The position numbers were made by a program, and so were the translations under genes. From NCBI GenBank assembly GCA_014058105.1, contig JACGCM010002776.1:496001-560000 (forward strand): DNA of 64,000 nucleotides. Reading direction: 5' to 3'. Shown here piece after piece: positions 22,389-33,222 of the stretch. The DNA comes from Kingdonia uniflora. Its lineage: Eukaryota > Streptophyta > Magnoliopsida > Ranunculales > Circaeasteraceae. Numbering within the stretch: position 1 is the first letter of the stretch; the number at the start of each line of letters is the position of its first letter. The notes below the pieces were generated by a model that worked only from the letters and a program-made list of their open reading frames with translations, had not been told where the DNA came from and did no database searches.

Positions 22389-23060
22389 TTTCTTGGTTTA
22401 ACTCAGGTATCATGTCAACCCTTTGACCCGACTGATACTTGGGAGCAACCTTGAGATTTTTTAAGCTTCCCATTTTGGGCAAACTTGAGGGGCAAGGAAG
22501 GTCAAAAGACCAGACCCTCGGGGATGTATGGGTGGTGAACAGATATGCTTTGATCCAGCTCTGAAACCGTCAAAGTCCAGTCGATTTCTTGTTTTACTCT
22601 GGGTATCATGTCCACCCTCGCCCCGACTGATACTCGGAGGAGACTTTGAAATTTTCAAGCTTTCCATTTCGAGCAAACTCGAGGGGCAAGGAAGGTAAAA
22701 GGAACGGACCCTCGGGGATGCTTAGGGGGCGAACATATATGCTTTGATCCGGCTCTGAAGCCGTCGAAGTCTAGTCGATTTCATGATTTACCCCGGGTAT
22801 CATGTCCACCCTCTCCCCGACTGACTCTTGGGGGCGACCTTGAAATTTCAAGTTTCTAACATTCGAGCAAACAGGAGGAGCAAGGATCGTCGAAAGACCG
22901 GACCCTCGGGAATGCGTTGGAGGTGAACAGATATTGCTTCGCTATGGTTTAGGCCTTCGAAGTCCAGTGAATTTCCGGGTTTCCTCCGGGTACCACGCCC
23001 CCTCGGCCCAACTGATACTCGGGGGTGACCTTGAAATTTTTCAAACGCCCAACATCGCTG
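22389..23060 (+). repeat. Element A tandem repeats behind pol
   Basis: About four diverged copies of a 193-196-bp unit start near 22389, 22585, 22779 and 22972. Each contains 'gggtatcatgtccaccct.gccccgactgatactcgg' and 'gagcaaactcgaggggcaaggaaggtc.aaaga.cggaccctcgggga'. The block begins just after the integrase stop. Related units lie at the same place in element B. Confidence 0.88.
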
Positions 23061-23556
23061 TGGCATCGGCCTTTGATGTCCAGCAGAACATACAGGGATC
23101 GATCTAACTATACTCGATACTCATCAGAATTCGACCACTCTACAGTTATTCAAACAGCAACAATACATGCAAGTATTATCTGCAATTCTGTCACGTGCAA
23201 TGAACATTCAAAGCATCATCCATCAGAGAAACAGTGGCAGCACAACTCAAGATTAGTCATCAAAACTTTAATACAAGCAATGATAGAAGAATACGTATCA
23301 ATATTTCAACAATCTAGTGTAATGCAAGGCCAAAACAAATATAACCAAATCAGTCAGAAAAACGTACATCAATTCAGCAGCAGTTCAGAATCAATTTTAG
23401 AAGTTCCACAGATAACCACCATCAATACAGTACAATAGCTCGAAGACTTAACAAGTTCAAATGCCAATATAAAAAAATAACAACAACATAGTTCACAATA
23501 TTATACCTCAACATCAAATCATAAAGGGAAATCATGACACCGCAAGTAAAAATACC

Positions 23557-25499
23557 TCATATCGGCGCGGTTGCAGCTACTTCCTCCATATGTCCCCCAG
23601 CGCCAACACCTTCAGCATCAATTGTTCCACCACTGGTTGTTCCAATAACAAAAGTCTCCACACCACCTCCAGTACTTCCATCTGCCTCCCCCCCCCCCCT
23701 TTATCTGCAAGTCACCTCCATCAACAAGTTCTGGAAAAATAGGAAAAGGTTCTAACGTTTCAGGGTCATACCCCTTATCTTCTATAAATGTTTTCAACTA
23801 GACATTCACTTGACATTCACCATCATACTGCCGTTGGAAAGTCACCCTTTGTTCTGCCATCTCCCTCTCCTTGGCCGTAAGCTTTGCCGGCCACTCCCGC
23901 TGCTGCCTTGACAGTCGAAGTTCGAGCCTCTCATCGAATGACTTAGTAATCACCTACAGATCTTGCTTCAACGTCCTAACTTCTGACAATAATGACGCCT
24001 CTGTCCCCCGAGAAAGATTCAGACTCTCAATTGCTTGTTGCAATTTCCCCTTTACCGACTTTATTACTTTATTGTATGCCCGCACCCAAGCCTCCGTCTG
24101 CTAGAATATTCACGAAGTAAACACTTCAAAACTCAAAGAACATCAACAAAGTCTCAGACTCTCACAAAAGAAATTCATAAATAGCTACCTGAAACATATT
24201 CTTCTTTATTTTCTTCAAAGCCTCATCTGGATCGTCCTCGCAGATCTCGATCATTGAAGCCTGTTTGGCAACTTCTTGTTCCTATGTCATATCATTATCC
24301 TCATCAACTGCATTATCACCCCCAGTACTCTATGCCTTTTGTGCTGAATAACCTTCAATTGCTGCACTTTCGGAGCTTCGAGAATAGCCTGACCCTTCCC
24401 CTTCTCTGCCTGTGATGGAATCTGCCTCAATCTCAATCTCGAAGCATCGCCAATAACCTCAGGAAATGGAGCTCCTTACTTTGACCCCCTTTGCGATCTC
24501 GACACATACTGATAGTTTCATGGCAACTCTTTCCCTCCCATTTCTTCGGAAACTCTTGTACCACCTTCGCCCCTCCTTTTCTTTGTTGGCTTCGGCGTAA
24601 CGGGTACGCTTCGAAGCAGGGAATTCACCTTCTTCCTCCTTTGCCTCTTGATTCCAAGACTGTCAAAAATAGAATTTACCCAGTCCTCACTACCTTTGAG
24701 TAAAGTTTCAATATAGTTCACCAGATTGTTCCAAGACGAACCCTTCGGACTTGCAGAACAAACAAAATATAACCATCACTTATTCAAAGCATAAATCGAT
24801 TATAATCCTTCGACAACAAACTTACTCTGATTATACACCTTATGATACATCTTATAATAGCCCTCCCCCTCAACATTCTCGTAATTACCCCTCACTATCA
24901 ACAAATCTTTCTTCCACCCTCGACCCGTTGAACACAGATCAAAGAACCAGGGCATATCTGGGTGGTACTTCTTTCACAAGCCTTTGAAGAGGAAGCTCCA
25001 TCCCAAATTGAATCTGGCCTCCATAAGCCATTATCCCATCCCCAGGGTCCGATTTGAAGGTTAACCCTGCCCCTGCCGCACTCAAAAATGCCCTCACTTT
25101 CGATAGCTCCAACTTAGAAGCAAATCGATCTAGTCTTACTCCATCTCGAGGATTAATAGAACCTTCGACCCCATCCGACTCTGTTGAATCCCCACTTTTG
25201 TCACTCTGCACCCCATCGCCCTTTCTACCACCAGAAGGCCCTACATCACCCTCGCCCCTCTCCTCCCATACTGTATCTTCTTCCTCACTATCCTCAATCA
25301 CAATCATCCTACGACGTCTCGTAATCGGGACCTCCTCCACCGGCACAACCATAGACAACGAGGATTCAGTAACCACATCTAAAACTTCTAAGTCGCTACC
25401 CTCATCAATTAGGGCATGACCAAATATACTATCTTCGAATGATTCGACATCTTCGTCTATCAGCCTTCATCTCGAAGCTCGACGTATATGTATTTTAGC
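23557..25499 (-). pseudogene. Element A antisense gene X3 (spliced, coiled-coil, PF04195-like)
   Basis: The gene runs opposite to gag-pol. Proposed exons on the minus strand: 5' exon to 25776, then 25499-24836, 24749-24189 and 24097-23557, with introns 25775-25500, 24835-24750 and 24188-24098. Donors read GTATG, GTAAG and GTAGC; all end in AG. The product has an acidic stretch (IVIEDSEEEDTVWEE), KLELSKVRAFLSAAGAGLTF, GIMAYGGQIQFGMELPLQRLVKEV (resembling the plant 'putative gypsy type transposon' family), a basic region and a coiled coil. The start codon is ATA where B has ATG, and an early stop and frameshifts follow. Function unknown. Confidence 0.72.
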
Positions 25500-25920
25500 C
25501 TACAGAAGAAGAGGCACGCAATTAGATCGGTAAATTCGACAATTTCGTGTCTACGACACATATCCCATCTACCCACTCTAGAGGATTTATCGAAACCTCG
25601 ATCCAAAACCCCATGCCTCCTCCAAAATACCCAAAATCCCAGAATGGGTCGAAACCCAGATTCACCAAATATCACTTATCTTCAAAGATTACCTCCTAAC
25701 TCTAAACCCCAAAGATCCTACTCACAAACTCATAAGGAAAATCAAAACAAAATTGGCAAAGAGCAAGTGGCATACCTGTGTTAGAAGCACTATCCTCAAA
25801 TCTGCGAGATCAACGTAATAACCGCAGCAACTATCCTCAAATGCTAAATGGCGTACGTTCTCCTCTCCTCACTCTCTTTGATTTTTCTCCGTTACATAGT
25901 ACAGTGATTGCTGCTCACAC

Positions 25921-25930
25921 ACTTATATAC
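25921..25930 (-). promoter_or_regulatory. TATA-like box of element A X3
   Basis: The minus strand reads GTATATAAGT here, about 150 bases upstream of the intron 1 donor at 25775. Element B has TATATATAAG at the same place (58901-58910). Confidence 0.6.
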
Positions 25931-26798
25931 CCTTGTGAAAAACCAAAAACTGCTTCGATTTTCTAGACATTATCATTACCATGAACCCACTAACCCGACT
26001 TTTTGGCTACAGTTTGATTTGACCAATTTACCCCTCATGTTCCTCACGTGCGAACAGTACGCTTACTTCAACTCACCTGCAAAAACCACAGCTTCTCGAA
26101 CCCTTTTACCGACAGTCGAAACTCAACAATCAAATCTAAGCAGTCAAGTCAAAACCTTTTCCGTAATACGAGTAAAACATCATGATTACCTTTTGGCACA
26201 CTGCCCCAGATGCACGTACCGTCTAACAGACCAGCCGTCTGGGTTATTAAAGCCGTCAGTCAAATCAAGCATAGCCTTCGACACACTCCTCGAATTCGAT
26301 TAATCCACCACCCCACGTCTCGAAGACTCATCAACAGATAACCTCAAATTTAATTATCTAATAAATCGACTTTTAACCTTCGACAGATTCATAAGCCCAA
26401 ACCTCATGTTCCCTTTTTCATTGACAAATCAAATCCGACAGGTTAAACAGTTATGCTCTCAGAACCAACAGTGTGCACCAACAACTTAATCTTTTCTGCT
26501 TCGAAAGACTACAACTTTGTATCAACAGACTATAACATTTGCTTCGACAAAATCAACTTTATCTTTGAACCACCCAAACAATATACATTGGCGGTTATAC
26601 TATCAATTGGATGGCTCAAGATACTTTGTCAAAAATTCAGATCATAATATTATTACTTACAGTTCGACAAATCAAGTTATTCCAAAAGACCAATTTCATT
26701 CAGCAAGACAGAAAAATATTACAAGCCTCATCCAAAGGAAACAAAAAGATGACAGACCAAAGTAAAATAACAACAAAAACAACAAAAGTTAAAGGTCC
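25931..26798. other. Element A spacer between X3 and X2
   Basis: AT-rich sequence, no reading frame shared with element B that I can support. It contains the upstream region of X3 and the 3' flank of X2. Phrases such as 'agaccagccgtctgg' recur in B at 59209, so the spacer is homologous between the two elements. Confidence 0.5.
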
Positions 26799-27117
26799 TT
26801 AATTATCAGCAGGATGCTCCTCTTTCACCACAGCTGCAGAGTCTGCATCCTCTTGGTCCACTATATCCTTTGCGAAGTCCTCAAGAAGAGACAGCCAATG
26901 GCCAGGGAATGGCCCAATCATCTGCAGTATTCCCTACTAGTATGCGAAGGGCATGCCAAGGATGGGTTCCCATGAGTTCTACCTCAAAATGATTAGGCAT
27001 CTCAACATCAATATCCTCCTCGATACTGAACCTCTGTCGAAGACCCAGTAAAGCCTCTTGTATCCGCCTGATTCTCGCAGCCGCCGGGTCCTCCTGAACG
27101 GGAATGTTTGTTGCCAT
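26799..27117 (-). pseudogene. Element A antisense gene X2
   Basis: A small gene opposite to gag-pol. From the ATG at 27117 it reads MATNIPVQEDPAAARIRRIQ and EALLGLRQRFSIEEDIDVEM, closely matching the intact 104-residue X2 of element B. A one-base shift around 26890-27000 moves the ending (DFAKDIVDQEDADSAAVV) into another frame. A TATA-like box lies about 80 bases upstream. I see no known domain, signal peptide or membrane segment. It is acidic and helix-rich, possibly related to X1. Confidence 0.65.
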
Positions 27118-27189
27118 CTTGATCATAGAAGCAAAAAATAAAAATGAAGAAAGCATGCATAATGGTGAGCAATCCCCTCCACCTTACCC

Positions 27190-27200
27190 CTTTTTTATAC
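27190..27200 (-). promoter_or_regulatory. TATA-like box of element A X2
   Basis: The minus strand reads GTATAAAAAAGGGG across 27186-27200, about 75-80 bases before the X2 ATG. Element B has GTATAAAAAGGGG at the same distance. Confidence 0.65.
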
Positions 27201-27688
27201 TTACAAACTCACTTCAACTTTCCCTCTTACCTAGCTGCATTAATGATGACCATCAATTCCCCATCTCGAAAAGTTAACAAACAACCTTTCCAACTTCCTA
27301 GACGTAACCGATTCGTCTGTACATGCATTCAAACTTCATTTCTGAGGACTTCTAGTCGAGCAAACCTCCAACATCGAACGCTCAACCATCTTAACCTTTG
27401 ACATTATTATACTTCGAACATATTATAACCCTCGATCATATAATCACCTTCGGACATATCATTATACTTCAATACCTTTTTCATCCACTATCAACAATTC
27501 GATGACTTGCATATGCTAAGGGCGCCTATGAAACCATTCGTCTACATTATCAACCTGACACAGTCACACAAGTTCTAAGAGAATATTTCCTCCATTCCAT
27601 TATCAGATTATCATAACAAAATACATTACTACAACCACCCCAAGCAAAAAAAAACCCCAAAAATACAAAGACACAAATATTTACTACA

Positions 27689-28027
27689 TCAAACATCAGT
27701 CCTACTTCCAGAAGATCCAGCTTCAGGCGCAGAGTTATGTTCCTCGATGATCTCTTTTGTACAAACAAGACTTTCAGCCAGGGCCATTAGAAATAGATAA
27801 CTCCTTTCAACGGTCGTAAACTGAAACCTCAGTTGGTCCCACAGATAGGCATAAGGTTCACCATTGATGAACTCCTCAGCTTCTACCTCCGCGAGGTCGG
27901 GCATGTCCCAATGCAGACCATGCTGCCCATAAAACTTTATATGCAACTCTGCCATCTTCTGTCCTACACGGCGGTCCCGGGCGAACCCTATTCCCTTTTG
28001 ATATTATGTATTGGGTGTGGTATCCAT
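27689..28027 (-). pseudogene. Element A antisense gene X1
   Basis: A small gene opposite to gag-pol, nearest the 3' LTR. From the ATG at 28027 it reads MDTTPNT, a stop, YQKGIGFARDRRVGQKMAEL, and then continues open to 27689 through WDMPDLAEVEAEEFINGEPY, LWDQLRFQFTTVERSYLFLM and ALAESLVCTKEIIEEHN. With the stop read through it has 112 residues, the same as in element B apart from one single-base deletion there. Arg-for-stop at codon 8 in B (CGG against TAA) shows the ancestral form was open. No known family recognised. Confidence 0.68.
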
Positions 28028-28116
28028 GAAGATTTCATGATTTGCAGAGAAAAATGAGAAGATTGAAAAGCATAAAGTTACTCTATATCTCTACACAATA
28101 AACCATACTTATAGCC

Positions 28117-28135
28117 TTCACTTCATTTATTACCC
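28117..28135 (-). promoter_or_regulatory. TATA-like box of element A X1
   Basis: The minus strand reads GGGTAATAAATGAAGTG about 95 bases before the X1 ATG. Element B has GGTAATAAATAGTGTG at the same position. Confidence 0.5.
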
Positions 28136-28264
28136 TATAACCACCTATACCTCTTAATTACCCTTTTTTAACTTACCTAAAAACCAACAGTCAAACCGCT
28201 CAGATTCCAAGACCAAACAATTTTCTCAGTGAATGTCTCTTCACCTGGCTTCGAGCCCTTCCCT

Positions 28265-28278
28265 AAGGGGGGGGGGAA
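28265..28278 (+). other. Element A polypurine tract
   Basis: AA, ten G in a row (28267-28276) and AA sit immediately before the 3' LTR. Confidence 0.85.
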
Positions 28279-29001
28279 TGTAGTAGCCTACTCGTAGTCG
28301 TTGCCCCCCTCAGACAGTTCACGTCTACTTCGCAGCCTACTCGAATATATCGAAGCATGTTAAATCCCCAAAGCAAGCCTTCAGAGATCCACTGAAGACA
28401 AAGCTTCAACTCAAAACAAGCCTCGAAGGCGGATCAATACATCACAACAGAAACCCTTCAACCGAATCTGCACTTGGTCGAACTATAATGGAACAGGTAG
28501 CCAGCTAACCAGACAAGACGGCGCATTAATTGGCCCTTACAGCTACAGTGATAGGCCCAATCACTGCGCTATTGTACAGAGACATCTTCAATAAATATTG
28601 CAGTGACAGTTCAGAGATGACCGACGCCCATACTCCGCCGGGATTTCCTGACAGTAATCATGTAATCTGACCCATGTATGATGACTCAACTTCTTATGGC
28701 TCTATAAATAGGGAGGATGGAGAACCAAGGAGGGAATCAAAAAATTCATCCCAGTCCTCTTGCATTTTACCTTTGACCCCTCTGTAAAACTCAGTATTCA
28801 AACCTTCAATTACTCATTAGTAATAGAATACGTCTTAAAAATCCTCATCAGAGGTCATAGAGTGCCACATTCAGGCCTCTACGCAAGTGTTTATCTTTAG
28901 TTCGCTCTTACTTTAGATAATTTACTTGTTCTCCTCTGATCAAAGATCAACCCTGCGTTGAAAGAGCCAACTTCCACTCGGAAAGAAGTTATGCCCCTAC
29001 A
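28279..29001 (+). repeat. Element A 3' LTR
   Basis: 723 bp, TGTAGTAGCC to CCCCTACA, equal in length to the 5' copy. The TATA box TCTATAAATAGG is at about 28700. The TSD CGGCT follows at 29002. Confidence 0.93.
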
Positions 29002-29006
29002 CGGCT

Positions 29007-30803
29007 GATTAATCAGTCGGTGCCGCCTCGTTGGAATGTAGGTTGTGGGGAAATAATGGTCACTTATAAAACGGGACGTTGTCTACGTTAATGGGATGTT
29101 GTTCCTGAGGGAATGGGGGTAGAACATGATGGGGCCGAGGCGATAGAAGAATGGGCGTCTCCTCGTGTTACACGTTCACGAGCACGCGCGGGTCGTGAGG
29201 GGCGACAAACTCGGACCTCGGCCAAGGCGAAAAAAGTAAAAGGTAAGGCTGTCCAGGGCGAGGGTGATGCAGGTCCGAGGTGTAAGAGAATCATGCGTAC
29301 CTGCACGCCTGAGTGGAGGCATTAGTATTATATAGCTCGTTAATCCGGCGAGCTAAAGATTTTTAAGTTGCCAATGAGTGAAAATTATTGGTGTCGGCAT
29401 CCGATCCTGGTGATGGGGGATTTGATTTTGATAACGGGTCCAACTGTTGCTTATACCATAACGTGCTTAATACGAAGTGTACGTTCCTTGTTATAATTTC
29501 CAAAAGTTATGCTATTATTTGTTATTCGTTGACTAAATGATTACCCGTTATTCTACAGGTGTGACGCTAGCGATGGTATCTTATAAGTCGTCTCGTTTAC
29601 GTGTGCTCGGTCATAAAAATAAAGAGTGTCAAGTGTTGATGAATATTTTAGACGGAAAGATTGACTCCGATAAGTATTGGTCAGTGAGCAAGTATATTGA
29701 ACCTCGTACACGTCCTGCGAGCAATACTTATTCTGTGGAGAGCGTGCACAGTTACAAGTCAGTGGAGAGTGTTGGGATGAAGCCGAGATTCTTAATCGCG
29801 AGGGGAAAGAATGTGTCCGGCCTAAATGCGGCCGCGTCTCTTGTCGTAGGGCAAAACTCTGGGCATCGGGGGGTTAGTGGTCACACGGAGGATGCCCCGG
29901 TCGCAAAGTGGCAGAGGTAGTGACCGTCGGGCTTTTGGACGAAGACCTAGGACAACTGCGAGGCTAGGAAAAAGAGCGGTTGCTTCATTCCTTCGTGGAG
30001 GAAGGGACCCTTTCAGTAGGAAGTGACAAACTCTTCGGGGGTAGTTTGCGAGATGGGGAAGTGCAGAGGACCCCTTATAAGGATGAGAAAAAAATGCGTC
30101 TTGTTGAGGCGTGCAGCAGTTGTGGCAGCTGTCCGAGTAAGTTATTGATATATTGGTTATATCTTTGTTATCATCGAACTTATGAGTAATAAATCTTTTT
30201 GTTTATTTAATGCAGGGTACCCTTACGCTTGAGGCGTAGTTACTCTGGGCCGAGAACCTCGCCAAGCGTAATGCCGAGCTGGAATTGAGGCTTGAGGAAA
30301 TGACTGCCTCACAGAAGGAGCTCGTTACGGAGGCTGTTCATCGCGAGCTAGCGGAGAATGTGGTGAACGTGACTGCTAGTCTTAAAGAGCGAGTGAAAAT
30401 TATGACTGATGAGAAGATTGCGGTAGAGGGTGACTTGGAGGTGACCCATGGACGATTGAGGTCACGGTCGTTGGTGAAGGAAGTAAGCGAGCAGGCCCTC
30501 CATGAGGAGTTAGCGGGAGTGAAGCATGTTGCAGACGGGCTGCAGGGTCATATTCCCGAGCTGGTAGAGGGCAACGCCCGTTTAGAGGAAGAGTTTCGCT
30601 CATCTACGAAGTGGTGGGTAGATACGTTGGCTCCGCCGTTGCTGGTGCTACGACAAACGCAAGACGTACTTGTGTTGAGCCATCTGGGATATTCTGGACT
30701 TCAAGGTCCTCTGCCTCTTGGAGACAAGATGGATATTACCCCTGAAGAGGAGGCACAACTTGAGGAGGAAGACAGAGCGGCCACTGTCCAACCCCCTGTG
30801 TGA
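29007..30803 (+). pseudogene. Element E antisense gene X3, remaining exons
   Basis: This continues the gene cut by element A at 15851. After a decayed piece of the conserved domain, a basic segment (RVTRSRARAGREGRQTRTSA and AKAKKVKGK) ends with a stop near 29325. An acceptor (TTCTACAG, 29561) opens another exon with ECQVLMNILDGKIDSDKYWS. An intron at 30137-30215 (GTAAGT to TGCAG, 79 bp) precedes a coiled coil (AENLAKRNAELELRLEEMTA, then ELVTEAVHRELAENV), which is open to a stop at 30803. The domain order and the intron before the coiled coil match X3 of A and B. Function unknown. Confidence 0.6.
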
Positions 30804-31902
30804 ATAGTAAGGTCATTCTGTAGTACCCGTTGTTAGGGGGGTGTGAAAGACAGCTCTTAAAACTTGATGTTTTGGTATGTAAACTTAAGATGCTCGTTGG
30901 GCCTTTGTCTGTAAACATATGTCGCTAAACTGGTTATGTTTTTCTTGATATATTTATGCTTACGTATGTTTAGTATATGTTTCATCGTATTATTGACGAC
31001 GTGAGAGTGTCCTCATTATGAGGATCTCATGGTAACGATGTGGTGATAGATTAATGTAGACGAAACATCATATCCGTTATTAATGCGAATTATGAGTTCC
31101 AAGGGGTAGTGGGTGGGGCCATTTTGGGAGACGTGGGCGGTGTTTAATAGGTGCAGTAATTGAGAGTATGATGCATTAAAGAGGGGGATGGCTCTTGGAT
31201 TTCCCCAAAGTCATTAATGAGGCTCTTTATATATATGGGCCGTGGGAGAGAGATGCCAACACACATCAGCAAACCTGTGGGAAGGGAACTTCCAGTTTAA
31301 CATTTGGAGCTTGGAACCGGAAAGCAGACGTCGAGGGGAGAAAGATGCAGATGCGGTCGAAGGCAAGATTCGAAGCACTGGTAACCAGTTAGATGGAGTA
31401 TTACAGTAAGTTCTTCTTTAGCGAGTGTGGGCTTGCTGGGTAGCCATTAGTACGAGCTCATATTGAGCCGTCTACCCTTCCCATGCCTGAGAGGAAGACG
31501 CAGGAAAAATGGTGGTTCTGGTATCATATTTTGCGGGACCAAGTGCAGAACTGTGTAAGCCATGAAGTTGTGCTGCATGCGATGGCCGGAAAGGACATCA
31601 GAGAGGCTAGTTGTGAGGGACCGGGCTACGGCATATGGGAGAAGTTGTATCTCTGTTGTTCCTAAAATATTTGCTTTGAATCAAGTCTTTTTGTGTTGTG
31701 TTTAATTTTGTCTATCAGTTATCTTGGTAGAAAGTTGTTGGGAATTGAATTATCTTTTATTTTGAAATTAAATCCGGTGACCAGTAATATATGTCGTGGT
31801 CATTATGCTTATTAATTAGCAACAACTTGTCCGACGATCTTTTTAAATATTCGTTTGTTTAGACAAGATTAGTTTGCTGGAAAGAACATGTCTACTTAGT
31901 GA
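30804..31902. other. Element E spacer between antisense gene and tandem repeats
   Basis: No gene is supportable. A TATA-like 'ctctttatatatatgggcc' lies near 31220, and a plus-strand frame at 31483-31665 has no recognisable features. By position this is 3' untranslated DNA of both gag-pol (minus) and X3 (plus). Confidence 0.5.
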
Positions 31903-32164
31903 GGCACGAAGTGTTCATCAAAACTTTTTTAAGTAGTCCTCATTGAACTAAATCACGTTGGTCGTGAAGACGACCAGGTCCGCTGAACTAGGCACGAAGT
32001 GCCTGCCAAAGCTTTTCGAGTAGTCCTCATTGGACTAAATTATTTTGGTCGTATTAGCGACCAGGTCCGTTGAGCTAGGTGCGAAGTCCCCGCCAAAACT
32101 TTTTGGGTAGTCCTCGTTGGACTAAATCATTTTGGTTGTACATGCTGATTAGTATGTTGAGCTA
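31903..32164. repeat. Element E tandem repeat 1 (87-88 bp)
   Basis: Three units start at 31903, 31991 and 32078, each 87 or 88 bp, containing 'ggcacgaagtgcctgccaaa' and 'gtagtcctcattggactaaat', then 'ggtcgt...gaccaggtccg.tga.cta'. A fourth start at 32165 changes into the next repeat family. Confidence 0.88.
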
Positions 32165-33105
32165 GGTGCACAGTGCCTACTTCAAGGACACCTCGACTTT
32201 CGTGCTTTGCGACGACGACCTACGTCAAGGGAGCCTCCAATTACGTGATTTCATTTTCGCGTCAAAACATGACTTTTATATTTTGCGAAGGCAGCCTACT
32301 TCAAGGACACCTCGACTTTTGTGCTTTACGAGGATGGCCTACTTCACGAATACCTCGACTTTCGTGCTTTGGGAGGACGACCTACGTCAAAGACGCCCCC
32401 AGTTATGCTATTTTGTGTTTTACGTCAAAAAACGACTTTCATATTTTGCGAGGGTGGCCTACTTCAAGGACACCTCGACTTTCGTACTTTGCGAGGATGG
32501 CCTACGCTAATGGCACCTCGACTTTCGTGCTTTGCGAGGACGGCCTACGTCAAGGACGCCCCCAGTTAAGTGATTTCATTTTTTACGCCAAAAAATGACT
32601 TCATATTTTGTGAGGGCGGCCTGCTTCAAAGACACCTCAACTTTCGTGCTATGTAAGGACGGCCTACGTCAAGGATTCACCCAGTTACGTAATTTTGTTT
32701 TATGTCAAAAAACGACTGTCATATTTTATGAGGGCGGCCAACTTCAAGAACACCTCGAATTTCATGCTTTGTGAGGATGGCCTACGTCAAGGACGCCTCC
32801 AGTTAAGTGATTTCATTTTTTACGTCAAAAAATAACTTTCATATTTTGCGAGGGCGGCCTACTTCAAAGACACCTTGACTTTTGTGCTTTGCAAGGACTG
32901 CCTATGTCAAGGACGCCCCCAGTTACGTAATTTCATTTTCACGTCAGAAAATAACTTTCATATTTTATGAGGGCGGCCTACTTTAAGGACACCTCGATTT
33001 TCGTGCTTTGCGAGGATGGCCTACGTCAAGGGCACCTCGACTTTCATGCTTTGCGAGGATGGCCCACATCAAGGATGCCCCCAATTATGTGATTTCATTT
33101 TATAA
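32165..33105. repeat. Element E tandem repeat 2 (118/164 bp, hierarchical)
   Basis: The anchor 'cccagttacgtgatttcatttt' recurs near 32233, 32398, 32562, 32680, 32799, 32917 and 33078. Spacings are about 118 or about 162-165 bp. The larger spacing comes from an extra 46-bp subunit ('ggcctac.tcaaggacacctcgactttcgtgctttgcgaggac'), which itself is repeated. It lies directly behind the integrase end. Confidence 0.88.
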
Positions 33106-33222
33106 AACTATTTTTATCTCGTTGAAGACAAGTGATCACATAACTGGGATCTACGCTTGGGATTGTGATGTTGAAACTAAAATTATATTGAGCACGAGTG
33201 ATCATGTACATGTGATGTATTT

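Larger units (their letters stand above)
15852..29001 (+). mobile_element. Element A: complete Tat-lineage gypsy element with antisense genes
   Basis: This 13.15-kb plus-strand element is inserted in the antisense gene of E. Both LTRs are 723 bp. The flanks TGGCT (15847-15851) and CGGCT (29002-29006) are a 5-bp TSD with one later change. Order: LTR, primer site, gag, protease, reverse transcriptase with RNase H, second RNase H, integrase, 4 tandem repeats, three antisense genes X3, X2, X1, polypurine tract, LTR. Many stops mark it as dead, and its LTRs are more diverged than those of B or C. Confidence 0.93.

Noticed and set aside
31195..31665. Possible extra antisense gene of element E with the TATA-like box near 31220
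   Set aside because: The frames are about 60-65 codons, lack any counterpart in A or B and have no conserved motif.
32166..32598. Plus-strand frames of 114-141 codons over the tandem repeats
   Set aside because: They are repeat-derived; their peptides simply repeat the unit and no start signal or homologue supports them.
32165..33105. Regular repeats that could look like a CRISPR array
   Set aside because: Units are contiguous and diverged, without unique spacers of constant size, and lie in the 3' untranslated region of a plant retrotransposon.
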